NCBI GenBank assembly: GCA_003946805.1
Contig: RPSH01000020.1
Span: forward strand, 1-64,000
DNA length: 64,000 bases
Direction: 5' to 3'
DNA from: Bacillus sp. 2B10
GTDB taxonomy: Bacteria > Pseudomonadota > Alphaproteobacteria > Sphingomonadales > Sphingomonadaceae
Part shown: piece by piece, positions 19,352-30,053 of the stretch
Position numbering within the stretch: position 1 is the first letter of the stretch
Layout: every line of letters begins with the position of its first letter
Program-made: the position numbers and the translations under genes
The notes under the pieces: model-generated
The model's input: only the letters and a program-made list of their open reading frames with translations
What the model was told of the DNA's origin: nothing
Database searches by the model: none

Positions 19352-19660
19352 TTACGCCAGCTTGATCTCTACGTCCACCCCTGCCGCGAGGTCGAGCTTC
19401 ATCAGCGCGTCGACCGTCTGCGGAGTCGGCTGCACGATGTCGAGCAGACGCTTGTAGGTGCGGGTCTCGAACTGCTCGCGCGACTTCTTGTCGATGTGCG
19501 GGCCGCGGTTGACCGTGAACTTGTCGATGTGCGTGGGCAGCGGAATGGGTCCACGGATCAGCGCGCCGGTGCGGCGCGCGGTGTCGGCGATATCGCCGGC
19601 AGCCTGATCGAGCACGCGATGGTCGAACGCCTTCAGGCGAATACGGATATTGTTGTCCAT
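19352..19660 (-). CDS. rpsJ: 30S ribosomal protein S10
   Basis: S10 is a small-subunit head protein and, as NusE, a transcription antitermination factor. The 102 residues begin [20 protein letters not shown] and include [20 protein letters not shown], which is diagnostic. The ATG at 19660 matches the family start; the longer upstream open frame is not conserved. It lies 152 bases downstream of tuf, beyond the tuf terminator, so it probably starts the S10 transcript. Confidence 0.98.
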   Translation of the reverse strand: MDNNIRIRLKAFDHRVLDQAAGDIADTARRTGALIRGPIPLPTHIDKFTVNRGPHIDKKSREQFETRTYKRLLDIVQPTPQTVDALMKLDLAAGVDVEIKLA

Positions 19661-19763
19661 GGTCCTACCGATGCGAAAGAGCGGGCCGTTGGGACGGCTC
19701 TTGATTACTGCCAAGGTCGAAGCGGGCGGCTCAGCGCGAAGCGAACAGCCCTCACTAAATAGC

Positions 19764-19794
19764 AAACGGCGGCCCCCGTCGCCGGGGGCCGCCG
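19764..19794 (-). terminator. Terminator-like hairpin downstream of tuf
   Basis: CGGCGGCCCCC (19767-19777) pairs perfectly with GGGGGCCGCCG (19784-19794) around a 6-base loop. On the minus strand it is followed by TTTGCT. It starts 18 bases after the tuf stop codon and separates the str block from rpsJ. Confidence 0.7.
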
Positions 19795-19812
19795 CCTGTT
19801 CGAGTCGCTATA

Positions 19813-21006
<1,194 letters not shown>

Positions 21007-21106
21007 TTTCCTACCTTCTGATTCGAATTCGGTGCCGCCGGGGCCACGCGAACGCGGCCCTTTAGCGGGTGTTTGGGGGGATTGCCAGCCCCCGGTGCGG
21101 GGGAGC

Positions 21107-21204
21107 CGACAAGGGAGTAGATCCCTTGTCGTCGGTCGGGACGGTCTTGCGACCGCCCCGCCGGCCGGCCTTCAGTGTCTCGCAGCCAAGTTGCCTTGGC
21201 TGCG
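21107..21204 (-). other. Three-hairpin array between fusA and tuf (copy 2)
   Basis: The stems are CGACAAGGG/CCCTTGTCG (21107-21131), GGGACGGTC/GACCGCCCC (21138-21159, TTGC loop) and a perfect CGCAGCCAAG/CTTGGCTGCG (21181-21204, TTGC loop). The linkers GTCGTCGG and CCGGCCGG match those of the array behind rpoA (4626-4712), whereas the stem sequences differ. In the transcript the first stem starts 6 bases after the fusA stop. Its nature is unknown; an RNA 3'-end or processing element is inferred. Confidence 0.6.
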
Positions 21205-21210
21205 TGCACT

Positions 21211-23286
<2,076 letters not shown>

Positions 23287-23383
23287 GATCGTGCTTCCTT
23301 GGCAATGTGGGGAGCGAGGCATGTCGCCCGCTCCCCACGATATAGGCGGTTGCGTCAGCGGTGAAAAGCCACCGCTTCGGCGC

Positions 23384-23854
23384 TTACCAGCGGTAGTGCG
23401 AGAAGGCGCGGTTCGCTTCCGCCATGCGGTGCGTGTCTTCGCGCTTCTTCACTGCGTTGCCGCGGTTGTTGGCGGCATCCATCAGCTCGCCCGACAGGCG
23501 CGCCGACATGGTGTTCTCGCTGCGGTTGCGGGCCGAGGCGATCAGCCAGCGGATGGCGAGCGCCTGGGCGCGTTCGAAGCGGACTTCGACCGGCACCTGG
23601 TAGGTTGCACCACCGACGCGGCGCGAACGCACTTCGATGTTCGGCTTCACGTTGTTCAGCGCATCGTGGAACACGCCCAGCGGATCGCGCTTCGCGCGGC
23701 TCTCGACGGTTTCGAATGCCGAATAGACGATGCCTTCGGCGACGGACTTCTTGCCGTCCAGCATCACCGAATTCATGAACTTGGTCAGGACCTCATCCCC
23801 GTATACGGGATCAGGCAGGATTTCCCGCTTTTCGGGACGACGACGACGAGCCAT
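23384..23854 (-). CDS. rpsG: 30S ribosomal protein S7
   Basis: S7 nucleates assembly of the 30S head and touches the E-site tRNA. The 156 residues start [20 protein letters not shown] and contain [20 protein letters not shown] and the tail [18 protein letters not shown]. It lies between rpsL and fusA with about 97 bases on either side, in standard str order. Confidence 0.98.
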   Translation of the reverse strand: MARRRRPEKREILPDPVYGDEVLTKFMNSVMLDGKKSVAEGIVYSAFETVESRAKRDPLGVFHDALNNVKPNIEVRSRRVGGATYQVPVEVRFERAQALAIRWLIASARNRSENTMSARLSGELMDAANNRGNAVKKREDTHRMAEANRAFSHYRW

Positions 23855-23951
23855 CAGATATTCCTTCAATCTTCAGCCGGTTCCGGAACCCGTCCGGGGC
23901 TTACTGGGGGTAGGTGGATCTCAGGCCGCGCAGGTCATGCGCGGCGCGGGA

Positions 23952-24323
23952 TCACTTCGGACGCTTGGCGCCGTACTTCGAACGCGACTGGCGGCGATCC
24001 TTGACGCCCTGCGTATCGAGCACGCCGCGCAGGACGTGGTAGCGAACGCCGGGAAGATCGCGCACACGACCGCCGCGGATGAGCACGACCGAGTGCTCCT
24101 GCAGGTTGTGGCCTTCACCCGGAATGTAGCTGATGACTTCGCGCTGGTTGGTCAGGCGGACCTTGGCCACCTTGCGCAGTGCCGAGTTCGGCTTCTTCGG
24201 GGTCGTCGTGTAGACGCGGGTGCAGACACCGCGCTTCTGCGGGTTCTGGTCCATCGCAGGGACCTTCGACTTGGCCTTCTGCGGTTCGCGGCCCTTGCGG
24301 ACCAGCTGGTTGATCGTCGGCAT
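23952..24323 (-). CDS. rpsL: 30S ribosomal protein S12, with natural Arg88
   Basis: S12 controls decoding accuracy at the A site. The 123-residue protein begins [20 protein letters not shown] and contains [14 protein letters not shown], where Lys43 is kept. In the second conserved loop the sequence is [13 protein letters not shown]: residue 88 is Arg, whereas most bacteria have Lys. K88R is a well-known streptomycin-resistance substitution, so intrinsic resistance is predicted. Asp89, the methylthiolation site in other bacteria, is present. It is the first gene of the supercluster and has a good upstream promoter candidate. Confidence 0.98.
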   Translation of the reverse strand: MPTINQLVRKGREPQKAKSKVPAMDQNPQKRGVCTRVYTTTPKKPNSALRKVAKVRLTNQREVISYIPGEGHNLQEHSVVLIRGGRVRDLPGVRYHVLRGVLDTQGVKDRRQSRSKYGAKRPK

Positions 24324-24494
24324 GAAGCCCTTCACCTTATCTTGCGGTTACTTTGCCGGAGCCGTTCCTGTCAGAAATGCGCAAAGGCCACGTGTGCGAA
24401 TCGCCACGAGGCCGATGTCTCCAGCAATGTTCAGCTCTTTGCACCCACATGCAGGCCGAAGACGGCTAGGACGCCGACCCAGTGGGACGCGCGG

Positions 24495-24523
24495 CCTATA
24501 CCGGCGGCATGCCATCCGGTCAA
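24495..24523 (-). promoter_or_regulatory. Candidate sigma-70-type promoter of the str operon
   Basis: On the minus strand TTGACC (24523-24518) and TATAGG (24500-24495) are separated by exactly 17 bases. This gives a leader of about 165 bases before the rpsL ATG at 24323. The leader (24324-24490) is not coding. The position upstream of the first gene fits the main promoter of the ribosomal supercluster. Confidence 0.6.
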
Positions 24524-24611
24524 TGGTGCGCGCCGGACGCTGCCCCCCACGCGAAACGGGCGACGGAGCCCTGCCCCGCCGCCCGTCATGACGCGTCAGG
24601 TCGCGACCGCG

Positions 24612-24884
24612 TCAGTTCGCGGTGTTGCCCATCGTGGCGTTCATCCCGTCGGGTGTGTTGCCCATCATCGCATCGCCCGCCGTCGTCACCGAATTGGCTT
24701 CGGTCTCCATCGGGTTGATCGGGATCATCTCGTTGCCGACCTCGCCATCGTTGCGGAAGGCGGCGTTGGCATAGACGTCGTTCGACACGACGTTCGCGTC
24801 GTTGGTCGTCGTGATCTCCTGCCCCCCGCATGCGCCGAGCAGGGCGAGGAGCGGCAGAGCGGCGGCGGCGGCGAAACGGGTCAT
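24612..24884 (-). CDS. Small lipoprotein of unknown function
   Basis: This 90-residue protein has a lipoprotein signal ending in the lipobox LLGAC, so Cys would be lipidated and the protein anchored in a membrane facing the periplasm. The mature part is rich in Asn, Met, Thr and Ala (for example MMGNTPDGMNATMGNTAN at the C-terminus) and is probably unstructured. No family was recognised. The ATG at 24884 directly begins a plausible signal peptide (MTRFAAAAALPLLALLGAC). It stands between the rpsL promoter region and the MAPEG gene on the same strand. Confidence 0.75.
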   Translation of the reverse strand: MTRFAAAAALPLLALLGACGGQEITTTNDANVVSNDVYANAAFRNDGEVGNEMIPINPMETEANSVTTAGDAMMGNTPDGMNATMGNTAN

Positions 24885-24943
24885 GGCAATGTCTCCAGCA
24901 ACTTGGCCGGTCAACGTCGCAACCCCGCGCCCGTTCCGGTCCG

Positions 24944-25375
24944 TCAGCGCGCCGAGAAACCGATATCCATCGCAAAGCCGACCCACATCGCCGCCAGCAC
25001 CGCATGGGAGGCGAGGAACAGCGCGAAGCGTGGCCGCACCCGCCCGGCGACATGGGCGATGCTGTGCGCCGCGCGCAGCGCGACATAGGCCCAGGCGAGC
25101 GTCACCTGCGACAGCGTCGCAAGGCCGGTGGAGAGCAGCAGCGGCACCAGCGCGAAGTACAGCACCGGCATCTCGAACAGATTGGCGAGGTTCGCCGCCG
25201 GCCGCTCGACCGGACGGAAACAGGCGCGCATCGCATCGCCGTCGACCAAGTCGTCGATGCGCGGGCGCTGACGCCGGATATGCCCGATCCGCGCCTGCAT
25301 CAGCGTCAGGCTGACGAGGAATATCAGCGCGACCATCGCGAAGGTCGGCCACAGGATCGCCCGCGTCATCATCAT
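24944..25375 (-). CDS. MAPEG-family inner-membrane protein
   Basis: The 143-residue protein has about four hydrophobic segments. It carries the MAPEG-type pattern RPVERPAANLANLFEMPVLY in the loop and second helix, followed by LRAAHSIAHV. MAPEG proteins include glutathione-dependent membrane enzymes, but bacterial members are mostly uncharacterised. Three consecutive ATG codons (25375, 25372, 25369) are possible starts. It is divergent from the GFA-family gene, which is also linked to glutathione chemistry; a functional tie is only a guess. Confidence 0.85.
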   Translation of the reverse strand: MMMTRAILWPTFAMVALIFLVSLTLMQARIGHIRRQRPRIDDLVDGDAMRACFRPVERPAANLANLFEMPVLYFALVPLLLSTGLATLSQVTLAWAYVALRAAHSIAHVAGRVRPRFALFLASHAVLAAMWVGFAMDIGFSAR

Positions 25376-25460
25376 CGCCCGCCCCCTTCGTCGTGCCCGC
25401 TGTCCGCCGGCCGGCGGCCAGCCTATACCGTAGCCGTCCATCCGCCAACGGAGCGAAGCG

Positions 25461-25916
25461 ATGTCCCCTGCCCTGCCGATCGAAGGTGGCTGCCGCTGCG
25501 GTCGCGTCCGCTTGCGTATCGATGCCGCGCCGATGTTCACCATGGCGTGCCATTGCCGCGGGTGCCGGCAAATGACCGGCAGCGCCTTTTCCGCGAACCT
25601 CGCCGTGCCGAGCGGGGCGTTGACGGTCACCGGCGAGACGGCGATCGGCGGACTGCACAGCCAACAGATCCGCCATCACCATTGCGACCATTGCAAGAGC
25701 TGGCTGTTCACCCGCATCGAACCCGATCCGGGGTTCGTGAATGTCCGGCTGGGCGCGCTCGACACGCCGGACGCGTTTCCGCCGTTCATCGACACGTGGG
25801 TGGATGAGGCGCTGCCCTGGGCGACGACGCCGGCGCGGTATCGCTATGCCGGATTTCCGCCGGGCGAGGCGTTCGGCCCGCTGCTGGCGGAATATGCCGC
25901 GTTGCATACCGGCTGA
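25461..25916 (+). CDS. GFA (CENP-V/glutathione-dependent formaldehyde-activating) family protein
   Basis: The 151-residue protein shows the zinc-binding cysteine pattern of the GFA fold: GGCRCG at residues 10-15, CHCRGCR near residue 30 and CDHCKSW near residue 75. Family members are small zinc beta-sheet proteins. Only one has been tied to glutathione-formaldehyde adduct formation, so the substrate here is unknown. It is followed 44 bases later by a secreted cyclophilin on the same strand. Confidence 0.9.
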   Translation: MSPALPIEGGCRCGRVRLRIDAAPMFTMACHCRGCRQMTGSAFSANLAVPSGALTVTGETAIGGLHSQQIRHHHCDHCKSWLFTRIEPDPGFVNVRLGALDTPDAFPPFIDTWVDEALPWATTPARYRYAGFPPGEAFGPLLAEYAALHTG

Positions 25917-25960
25917 CGCGGCGCTTCCGCCCGGCGGCCTGGGTCGATAGGAAGCCGCCC

Positions 25961-26608
25961 ATGCGTATCGTGTTCGCCCTGTTGCTGCTCGCCTTCTCCG
26001 CGCCGGCCTTCGCCCAGTCCGCCACCCGCCCGACGCCCGGCTATGTCCGCGTGCGGTTCGACACCTCCGTCGGGCCGGTCATCGTCGCGCTGAACATGAA
26101 GCGCGCGCCGGCGACGTCGAGGAACTTCCTCGCCTATGTCGACGACGGCAGGTTCGACGGCACCGACTTCTACCGGTCGGCACGCCGCAAGGCCGACCCC
26201 AGGCTGGGATTCGTGCAGGGCGGCATCCGTACCGATGCCCGCCGCATCCTGCCCCCCTTCCCGCACGAGCGCACCGACAGGACCGGGGTCAAGCATGTCG
26301 ACGGCGCGATCTCGATGGCGCGGCGACCGGAGCCCAATTCGGCGGGCGGCAACTTCGTGCTGCTGGTCGGCGCGATGCCGAGCATGGACGCCAAGGGCGA
26401 CTTCGCCGGCTATGCCGCGTTCGGACGGATCGTCGGCGGCATGGACACGGTCAAGCGCATCCTCGCCAAGGCGACCGGCGGCGGGTCGGACGCGATGAAG
26501 GGACAGATGATCCTCGATCCGGTGCGCATCCTTCGCGCCCGGCGGCTCGATGGGAAGCCGCAGCCGACCGGGAGGCCGAAGGTGTGGCTGATCGGCGTGC
26601 GGCGGTAG
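25961..26608 (+). CDS. Periplasmic peptidyl-prolyl cis-trans isomerase, cyclophilin type
   Basis: The 215-residue protein has a Sec signal peptide (MRIVFALLLLAFSAPAFAQ) and a cyclophilin domain. The domain begins VRVRFDTSVGPVIVALN and includes GFVQGG, GAISMARRPEPNSAGGNFVL and FGRIVGGMDTVKRI. It should speed proline isomerisation in periplasmic proteins. Some canonical cyclosporin-site residues are changed, as in many bacterial forms. The end of the gene faces a long repeat-filled gap. Confidence 0.93.
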   Translation: MRIVFALLLLAFSAPAFAQSATRPTPGYVRVRFDTSVGPVIVALNMKRAPATSRNFLAYVDDGRFDGTDFYRSARRKADPRLGFVQGGIRTDARRILPPFPHERTDRTGVKHVDGAISMARRPEPNSAGGNFVLLVGAMPSMDAKGDFAGYAAFGRIVGGMDTVKRILAKATGGGSDAMKGQMILDPVRILRARRLDGKPQPTGRPKVWLIGVRR

Positions 26609-27181
26609 GGGCCGGCTACCGCCTTCGGATCGAGCGCCGCCGAGGCAAACCACCGCCATGTCGGCTGCACGGCTGCCAAGGTCGTCCGTTCCAGCGTCGC
26701 CCCGGCGAAGGCAGTAGCCGCCCGAGGCCCGGGTTCAATCCATCCACGTCCTCCCGGCGAAGGCTGGGATCTCCCGATGGCAGCACGCAGCAGGAGTCGA
26801 CAGAGACCCCAGCCTTCGCTGGGATGACGTTCCCCTTCAGACGAACCGAACTCCACGCGCGCCCTTCCTGCCGGGATATCCCGGCCCGCACCGGGACGAC
26901 GTTCGGTGCGACGGCGGGCGTTTCGCCGGGGTCGAGATTTTTTCCGCCGCCGACAAGAAACGTCACGCCGGATCACGTCGAGACCTCTGCGAAAGCCCTC
27001 GATCCGTACCCCGGCGAAGGCCGGGCCCAGTTGGGGGCATTGGCAAGATACGGGAAAGCCTTTCCAACTGGACCCCGGCCTTCGCCGGGGTACGGCGAGG
27101 CGTTGGCTCTGTTCGGGACTTTCGCAGAGGTCTCGATCAAGTACGGGGTGACGATCGAACGGGTCGATCGGTCGCGCCACC
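26609..27181. repeat. 573-base gap packed with palindromic repeats, no gene
   Basis: Family A sequence lies at about 26742-26832, with GCGAAGGCTGGGATCTCCC on the left and GAGACCCCAGCCTTCGCTGG on the right. Fragments flank it at 26690-26720 and 26868-26905. A second, nested palindrome spans 26979-27135. Its outer arms are a perfect 17-bp inverted repeat (26979-26995 and 27119-27135) and its inner arms a perfect 20-bp inverted repeat (27006-27025 and 27074-27093). Convergent genes end on both sides (cyclophilin and GST), so it may also serve as a bidirectional terminator. No coding signature is visible. Confidence 0.75.
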
Positions 27182-27808
27182 TCACCCCGCCGCCTGCATC
27201 TCCGCCATCGCCGCGTCGTCCAGCGCACTGGCCCGCACATGCGCCGGCCGATCCGCCAGCCGCGCGATATAGGCCATGAACGCATCCTGCTTCGGCAGCG
27301 TACCGAACTGCGTGCCCCACATCAGGTGCGATCCGACATAGACGTCGGCGGCGGTGAAGCGGTCGCCGGCGATATAGGGATGCGCCGATACCGCCGCTTC
27401 GAGGGTGGAGACGACCCGGTCGTAATCGCCATAGCCGACCATCCGCTGCTGGTCGTCGCTCGGGTTCACGCCCAGCGACCGGTTGGTGATCGCATGTTCC
27501 AGCGGCCCGGCGGCAAAGAACATCCAGCGATGATAATCGGCGCGCTCGCTGTCGGTCGGGGCAAGGCCGGCGTCCGGAAACGCCTCCGCCAGATAGGCGC
27601 AGACGGCGGCGCATTCGGTGACGACCCGGCCGTCATGGACGATCGCCGGCACCTTGCCCATCGGGTTGATCGCCAGATACGCGTCGTCCTTCATCGTCCC
27701 GCCATAGCCAAGCATCTCGACGTCGTACGGGACGCCGACCTCCTCCAGCATCCAGCGGGCGATCCGCCCCCGCGACATCGGGTTGGTATAAAGCGTCAGG
27801 CCGGTCAT
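27182..27808 (-). CDS. Glutathione S-transferase family protein
   Basis: The 208-residue protein has an N-terminal thioredoxin-like domain starting MTGLTLYTNPMSRGRIARWM. It includes the cis-proline loop GKVPAIVHDGRVVTECAAV, then an all-helical C-terminal domain with DRFTAADVYVGSHL. The likely catalytic region is around Ser12 in the PMSRG segment. It probably conjugates or reduces electrophiles with glutathione in the cytoplasm; the substrate is unknown. The ATG at 27808 matches the family start. It follows the dienelactone hydrolase gene on the same strand after 46 bases. Confidence 0.92.
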   Translation of the reverse strand: MTGLTLYTNPMSRGRIARWMLEEVGVPYDVEMLGYGGTMKDDAYLAINPMGKVPAIVHDGRVVTECAAVCAYLAEAFPDAGLAPTDSERADYHRWMFFAAGPLEHAITNRSLGVNPSDDQQRMVGYGDYDRVVSTLEAAVSAHPYIAGDRFTAADVYVGSHLMWGTQFGTLPKQDAFMAYIARLADRPAHVRASALDDAAMAEMQAAG

Positions 27809-27854
27809 CTCGCATCTCCCCTTCGATTCGTTGGAACGAAGGTGGAACATCTAC

Positions 27855-28724
27855 CTATTTCGCGTCAAGTTCGTGACGCAGAAGCGCGATGGTCCGATCC
27901 CACGACAGCTTCGCCGCCGCGGCATCGTAGCGCATGGCCGAGGTGTCGTTGTTGAACGCATGGTCGACGCCCGGATAGACATGGGTGATCGCGGTCTTGC
28001 CCGCCTTGCGCAGCGCATCACCCCAAGGCAGCGCGGTCGCGTTCACCCGCGCGTCCTTTTCCGCCAGTTGCAGCATCAGCGCGGCACGGACCTTGACCGC
28101 TTCCGCTGGATCGGGGGCCGGGCCGTAATAGCTGACCCCGGCAGTCAACAGCGGATCGGCCACCGCCAGCCGGTTGACGAACGCCCCGCCCCAGCAAAAG
28201 CCGACGATGCCGGTGCGCAACCCCTTGCGCTCGCCCCGCGCCCTGGCGAGGAACGCCTTGGCCTGCGCCAGCGCCACGTCGTAATCGATCGTGCCGATCA
28301 TCGCGCGCGCCTTGTCCTCGTCCGCCGGCGTGCCGCCCTGCGGCGCCAGCAGGTCGGGCGCGATGGCGCGGAAGCCGGCCAGCGCGACGCGGCGGGCGAT
28401 ATCCTCGATATGGCGGGTCAGCCCGCGATTCTCGTGAATCACCAGTACCAGCGGCAGCGCGCGGCCACCCTTGGGCGCGGCGAAATAGGCGGTGGCCGGT
28501 CGGCCCGCCTCGGTCCCGCTGGTCTTTGCCGTGTCGAGCCGGGAGTCGTCGGGCGCGACCTGCTGCGCGGCGGCGGGCGAGGCGGCGATGCCAGCAATCA
28601 GAGCCTCGGCGGCCGCGGCCGATCCAGCGAGCGCGACCATTTCGGCCATGAACGCGCGCCGGTCGCGATGTTCGTGGGTGAAGGCATCGTAGAGCGCGAT
28701 CGCGCGGGCACGAAGGTCGGACAT
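27855..28724 (-). CDS. Dienelactone hydrolase family protein with Tat-like N-terminus
   Basis: The 289-residue protein has an alpha/beta-hydrolase domain with the DLH nucleophile motif GFCWGG (Cys), an Asp on a later strand, and His in YPGVDHAFNND. Before the domain is a Tat-like segment: HRDRRAFMAEMVALAGSAAA and a further hydrophobic stretch ending SPAAAQ. Similar N-termini are common in related annotated DLH proteins. DLH enzymes open dienelactones in aromatic degradation, but many members act on other esters. It is probably co-transcribed with the GST gene downstream. Confidence 0.9.
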   Translation of the reverse strand: MSDLRARAIALYDAFTHEHRDRRAFMAEMVALAGSAAAAEALIAGIAASPAAAQQVAPDDSRLDTAKTSGTEAGRPATAYFAAPKGGRALPLVLVIHENRGLTRHIEDIARRVALAGFRAIAPDLLAPQGGTPADEDKARAMIGTIDYDVALAQAKAFLARARGERKGLRTGIVGFCWGGAFVNRLAVADPLLTAGVSYYGPAPDPAEAVKVRAALMLQLAEKDARVNATALPWGDALRKAGKTAITHVYPGVDHAFNNDTSAMRYDAAAAKLSWDRTIALLRHELDAK

Positions 28725-28803
28725 GGCTGGGCACTCCCGTGAAGCGAACCCAGCCTAAGCCTTTACGTCCAATACGCAAACAGCCCGGATTTTCTCAAGG
28801 CCA

Positions 28804-28926
28804 GTTCATCCGTCGAACCGAACGTCATCCCGGCGAAGGCCGCGATCTCCCGGTGGCAGCACGGGGCAGGAACCGCTTGGACGCCCCGGCCTTCGCCGGG
28901 GCGACGTTTCACGATCGATGGATCAA
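28804..28926. repeat. Family A palindromic repeat with GATCCATC-type ends (copy 5)
   Basis: The core is CCCGGCGAAGGCCG at about 28832 and CCCCGGCCTTCGCCGGGG near 28883. The outer ends read GTTCATCCGTCG on the left and CGATGGATCAAC on the right, which are roughly inverted. Copies at 48814-48945 and 56218-56349 have matching ends. It lies between the start of the DLH gene and the end of trcR. Confidence 0.7.
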
Positions 28927-28942
28927 CCCTGGGTAGAACCGA

Positions 28943-29617
28943 TCAGCGCTTGAACGGGTCGAAGAACGCCGAGGGCTCGGCCGTTTCGCCGCGTTCGGCC
29001 AGTTCGGCGTCGCGCGCCGCCTGGGTCCGTTCGTTGCGCAGTTGTTCGATCAGCGCCTCGCGGTCGCCCTCCAGCCGGGTATCGGTCGGCGCCTCGATGC
29101 CGGCCGCCTTCGCCGCCTTGCCGACCAGCGCGTCCAGCTCGCGCTGCGAGCACAGGCCCAGCGTCACCGGGTCCTTCGGCGTGATGTTGCCGATGTTCCA
29201 ATGGGTGCGGTCGCGGATCGCGGCGATGGTGGTGCGGGTGGTGCCGATCAGCTTGCCGATCGCGCCGTCCGAGATTTCCGGGTGGTTGCGGATGATCCAC
29301 GCGATGCCGTCGGGCTTGTCCTGCCGCTTGCTGACCGGGGTGTAGCGCGGACCCTTGGTCCGGCGGACCTGTTCGGGCCCCTTCATCATCACCAGGCGAT
29401 AGTCGGGGTTCTTCTGCCCCTTCTCGATCTCGTCCATCGTCAGTTCGTGCGCGCGCACCGGATCGCGACCGGTCAGCTTGGTCGCGGCGGTATCGTCGGC
29501 GATCGCCTGCACTTCGAGGACGTGCAGGCCGCAGAAGTCGGCGATCTGCGGAAAGGACAAGGCGGTGTTGTCGACCAGCCAGGAAGCGGTCGCGTGCGGC
29601 ATCAGCGGCTGGGCCAC
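28943..29617 (-). CDS. trcR: Cell-cycle transcriptional regulator TrcR (DUF1013)
   Basis: The 224-residue protein matches the alphaproteobacteria-specific DUF1013 family, whose Caulobacter member TrcR is associated with RNA polymerase and cell-cycle transcription. It begins MAQPLMPHATASWLVDNTAL, then FPQIADFCGLHVLEVQAIAD, and has a second helix-turn-helix-like segment DGAIGKLIGTTRTTIAAIRD. The C-terminal part is charged and probably helical. I chose the GTG at 29617 because it yields the conserved AQPLMP start; the ATG five codons later would lose it. It is a stand-alone gene bracketed by a repeat and a terminator-like hairpin. Confidence 0.9.
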   Translation of the reverse strand: MAQPLMPHATASWLVDNTALSFPQIADFCGLHVLEVQAIADDTAATKLTGRDPVRAHELTMDEIEKGQKNPDYRLVMMKGPEQVRRTKGPRYTPVSKRQDKPDGIAWIIRNHPEISDGAIGKLIGTTRTTIAAIRDRTHWNIGNITPKDPVTLGLCSQRELDALVGKAAKAAGIEAPTDTRLEGDREALIEQLRNERTQAARDAELAERGETAEPSAFFDPFKR

Positions 29618-29629
29618 GACGGGTCTCCG

Positions 29630-29660
29630 AAATAGAAAGGGCCGCCCAAACCGGGCGGCC
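29630..29660 (-). terminator. Terminator-like hairpin upstream of trcR
   Basis: GGCCGCCC (29640-29647) pairs perfectly with GGGCGGCC (29653-29660) around a 5-base loop. On the minus strand it is followed by CTTTCTATTT. It fits an intrinsic terminator for the small secreted-protein gene upstream and isolates trcR. Confidence 0.6.
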
Positions 29661-29709
29661 ACGTTGCCCCCGATGTAGTCCGGGCGGCCGAACTAGGCAA
29701 GACCGCCGT

Positions 29710-29976
29710 TCAGCGCGGGCAAAGGTCGTACAGCCGCACCCGCTCGCTGCGCGTCATCCCCTCGCGCAGCTTCCACAATCGCGCGCAGTCGGCCTCGTGC
29801 CTGCGCTGTGCGGTGGTCCGCGGCGGATCGCCGCGCCGGAGCCGCGCCGCGTCGCGCTCGGCATAGCCGCGGGCGGTGGCCGACAAGATCTGCCCCTGTG
29901 CGGTCGCTACCGGGTCGGTCTGCGCATGCGCCGGGACCGCGACTGCCAATGCCAGCGTGAAAAGGGTCGTTCGCAT
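29710..29976 (-). CDS. Small secreted protein of unknown function
   Basis: This 88-residue protein has a clear Sec signal peptide (MRTTLFTLALAVAVPAHAQ) and a short charged mature part. That part is rich in Arg and Ala with two Cys (near DCARLWKLREG and YDLCPR), which could form one disulphide. No family was recognised. The signal peptide and a terminator-like hairpin 50 bases downstream support it as a real gene, despite a much longer open frame running through it from upstream. Confidence 0.65.
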   Translation of the reverse strand: MRTTLFTLALAVAVPAHAQTDPVATAQGQILSATARGYAERDAARLRRGDPPRTTAQRRHEADCARLWKLREGMTRSERVRLYDLCPR

Positions 29977-30053
29977 GGATCGCCTCCTTTGCAGGTCGAC
30001 GGCCGGTCTATCGTCCGCCGACCCCGGATGCAGCCCGGCGGCGATGAAACGCC

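Noticed and set aside
24324-24490. The rpsL leader as a riboswitch or small RNA gene
   Set aside because: No recognisable riboswitch core or terminator was found. It is best read as the 5' leader behind the promoter candidate.
26609-27181. Repeats here and elsewhere considered as a CRISPR array
   Set aside because: The repeats are palindromes of 85-160 bases at irregular spacing without uniform spacers, and no cas genes are present.
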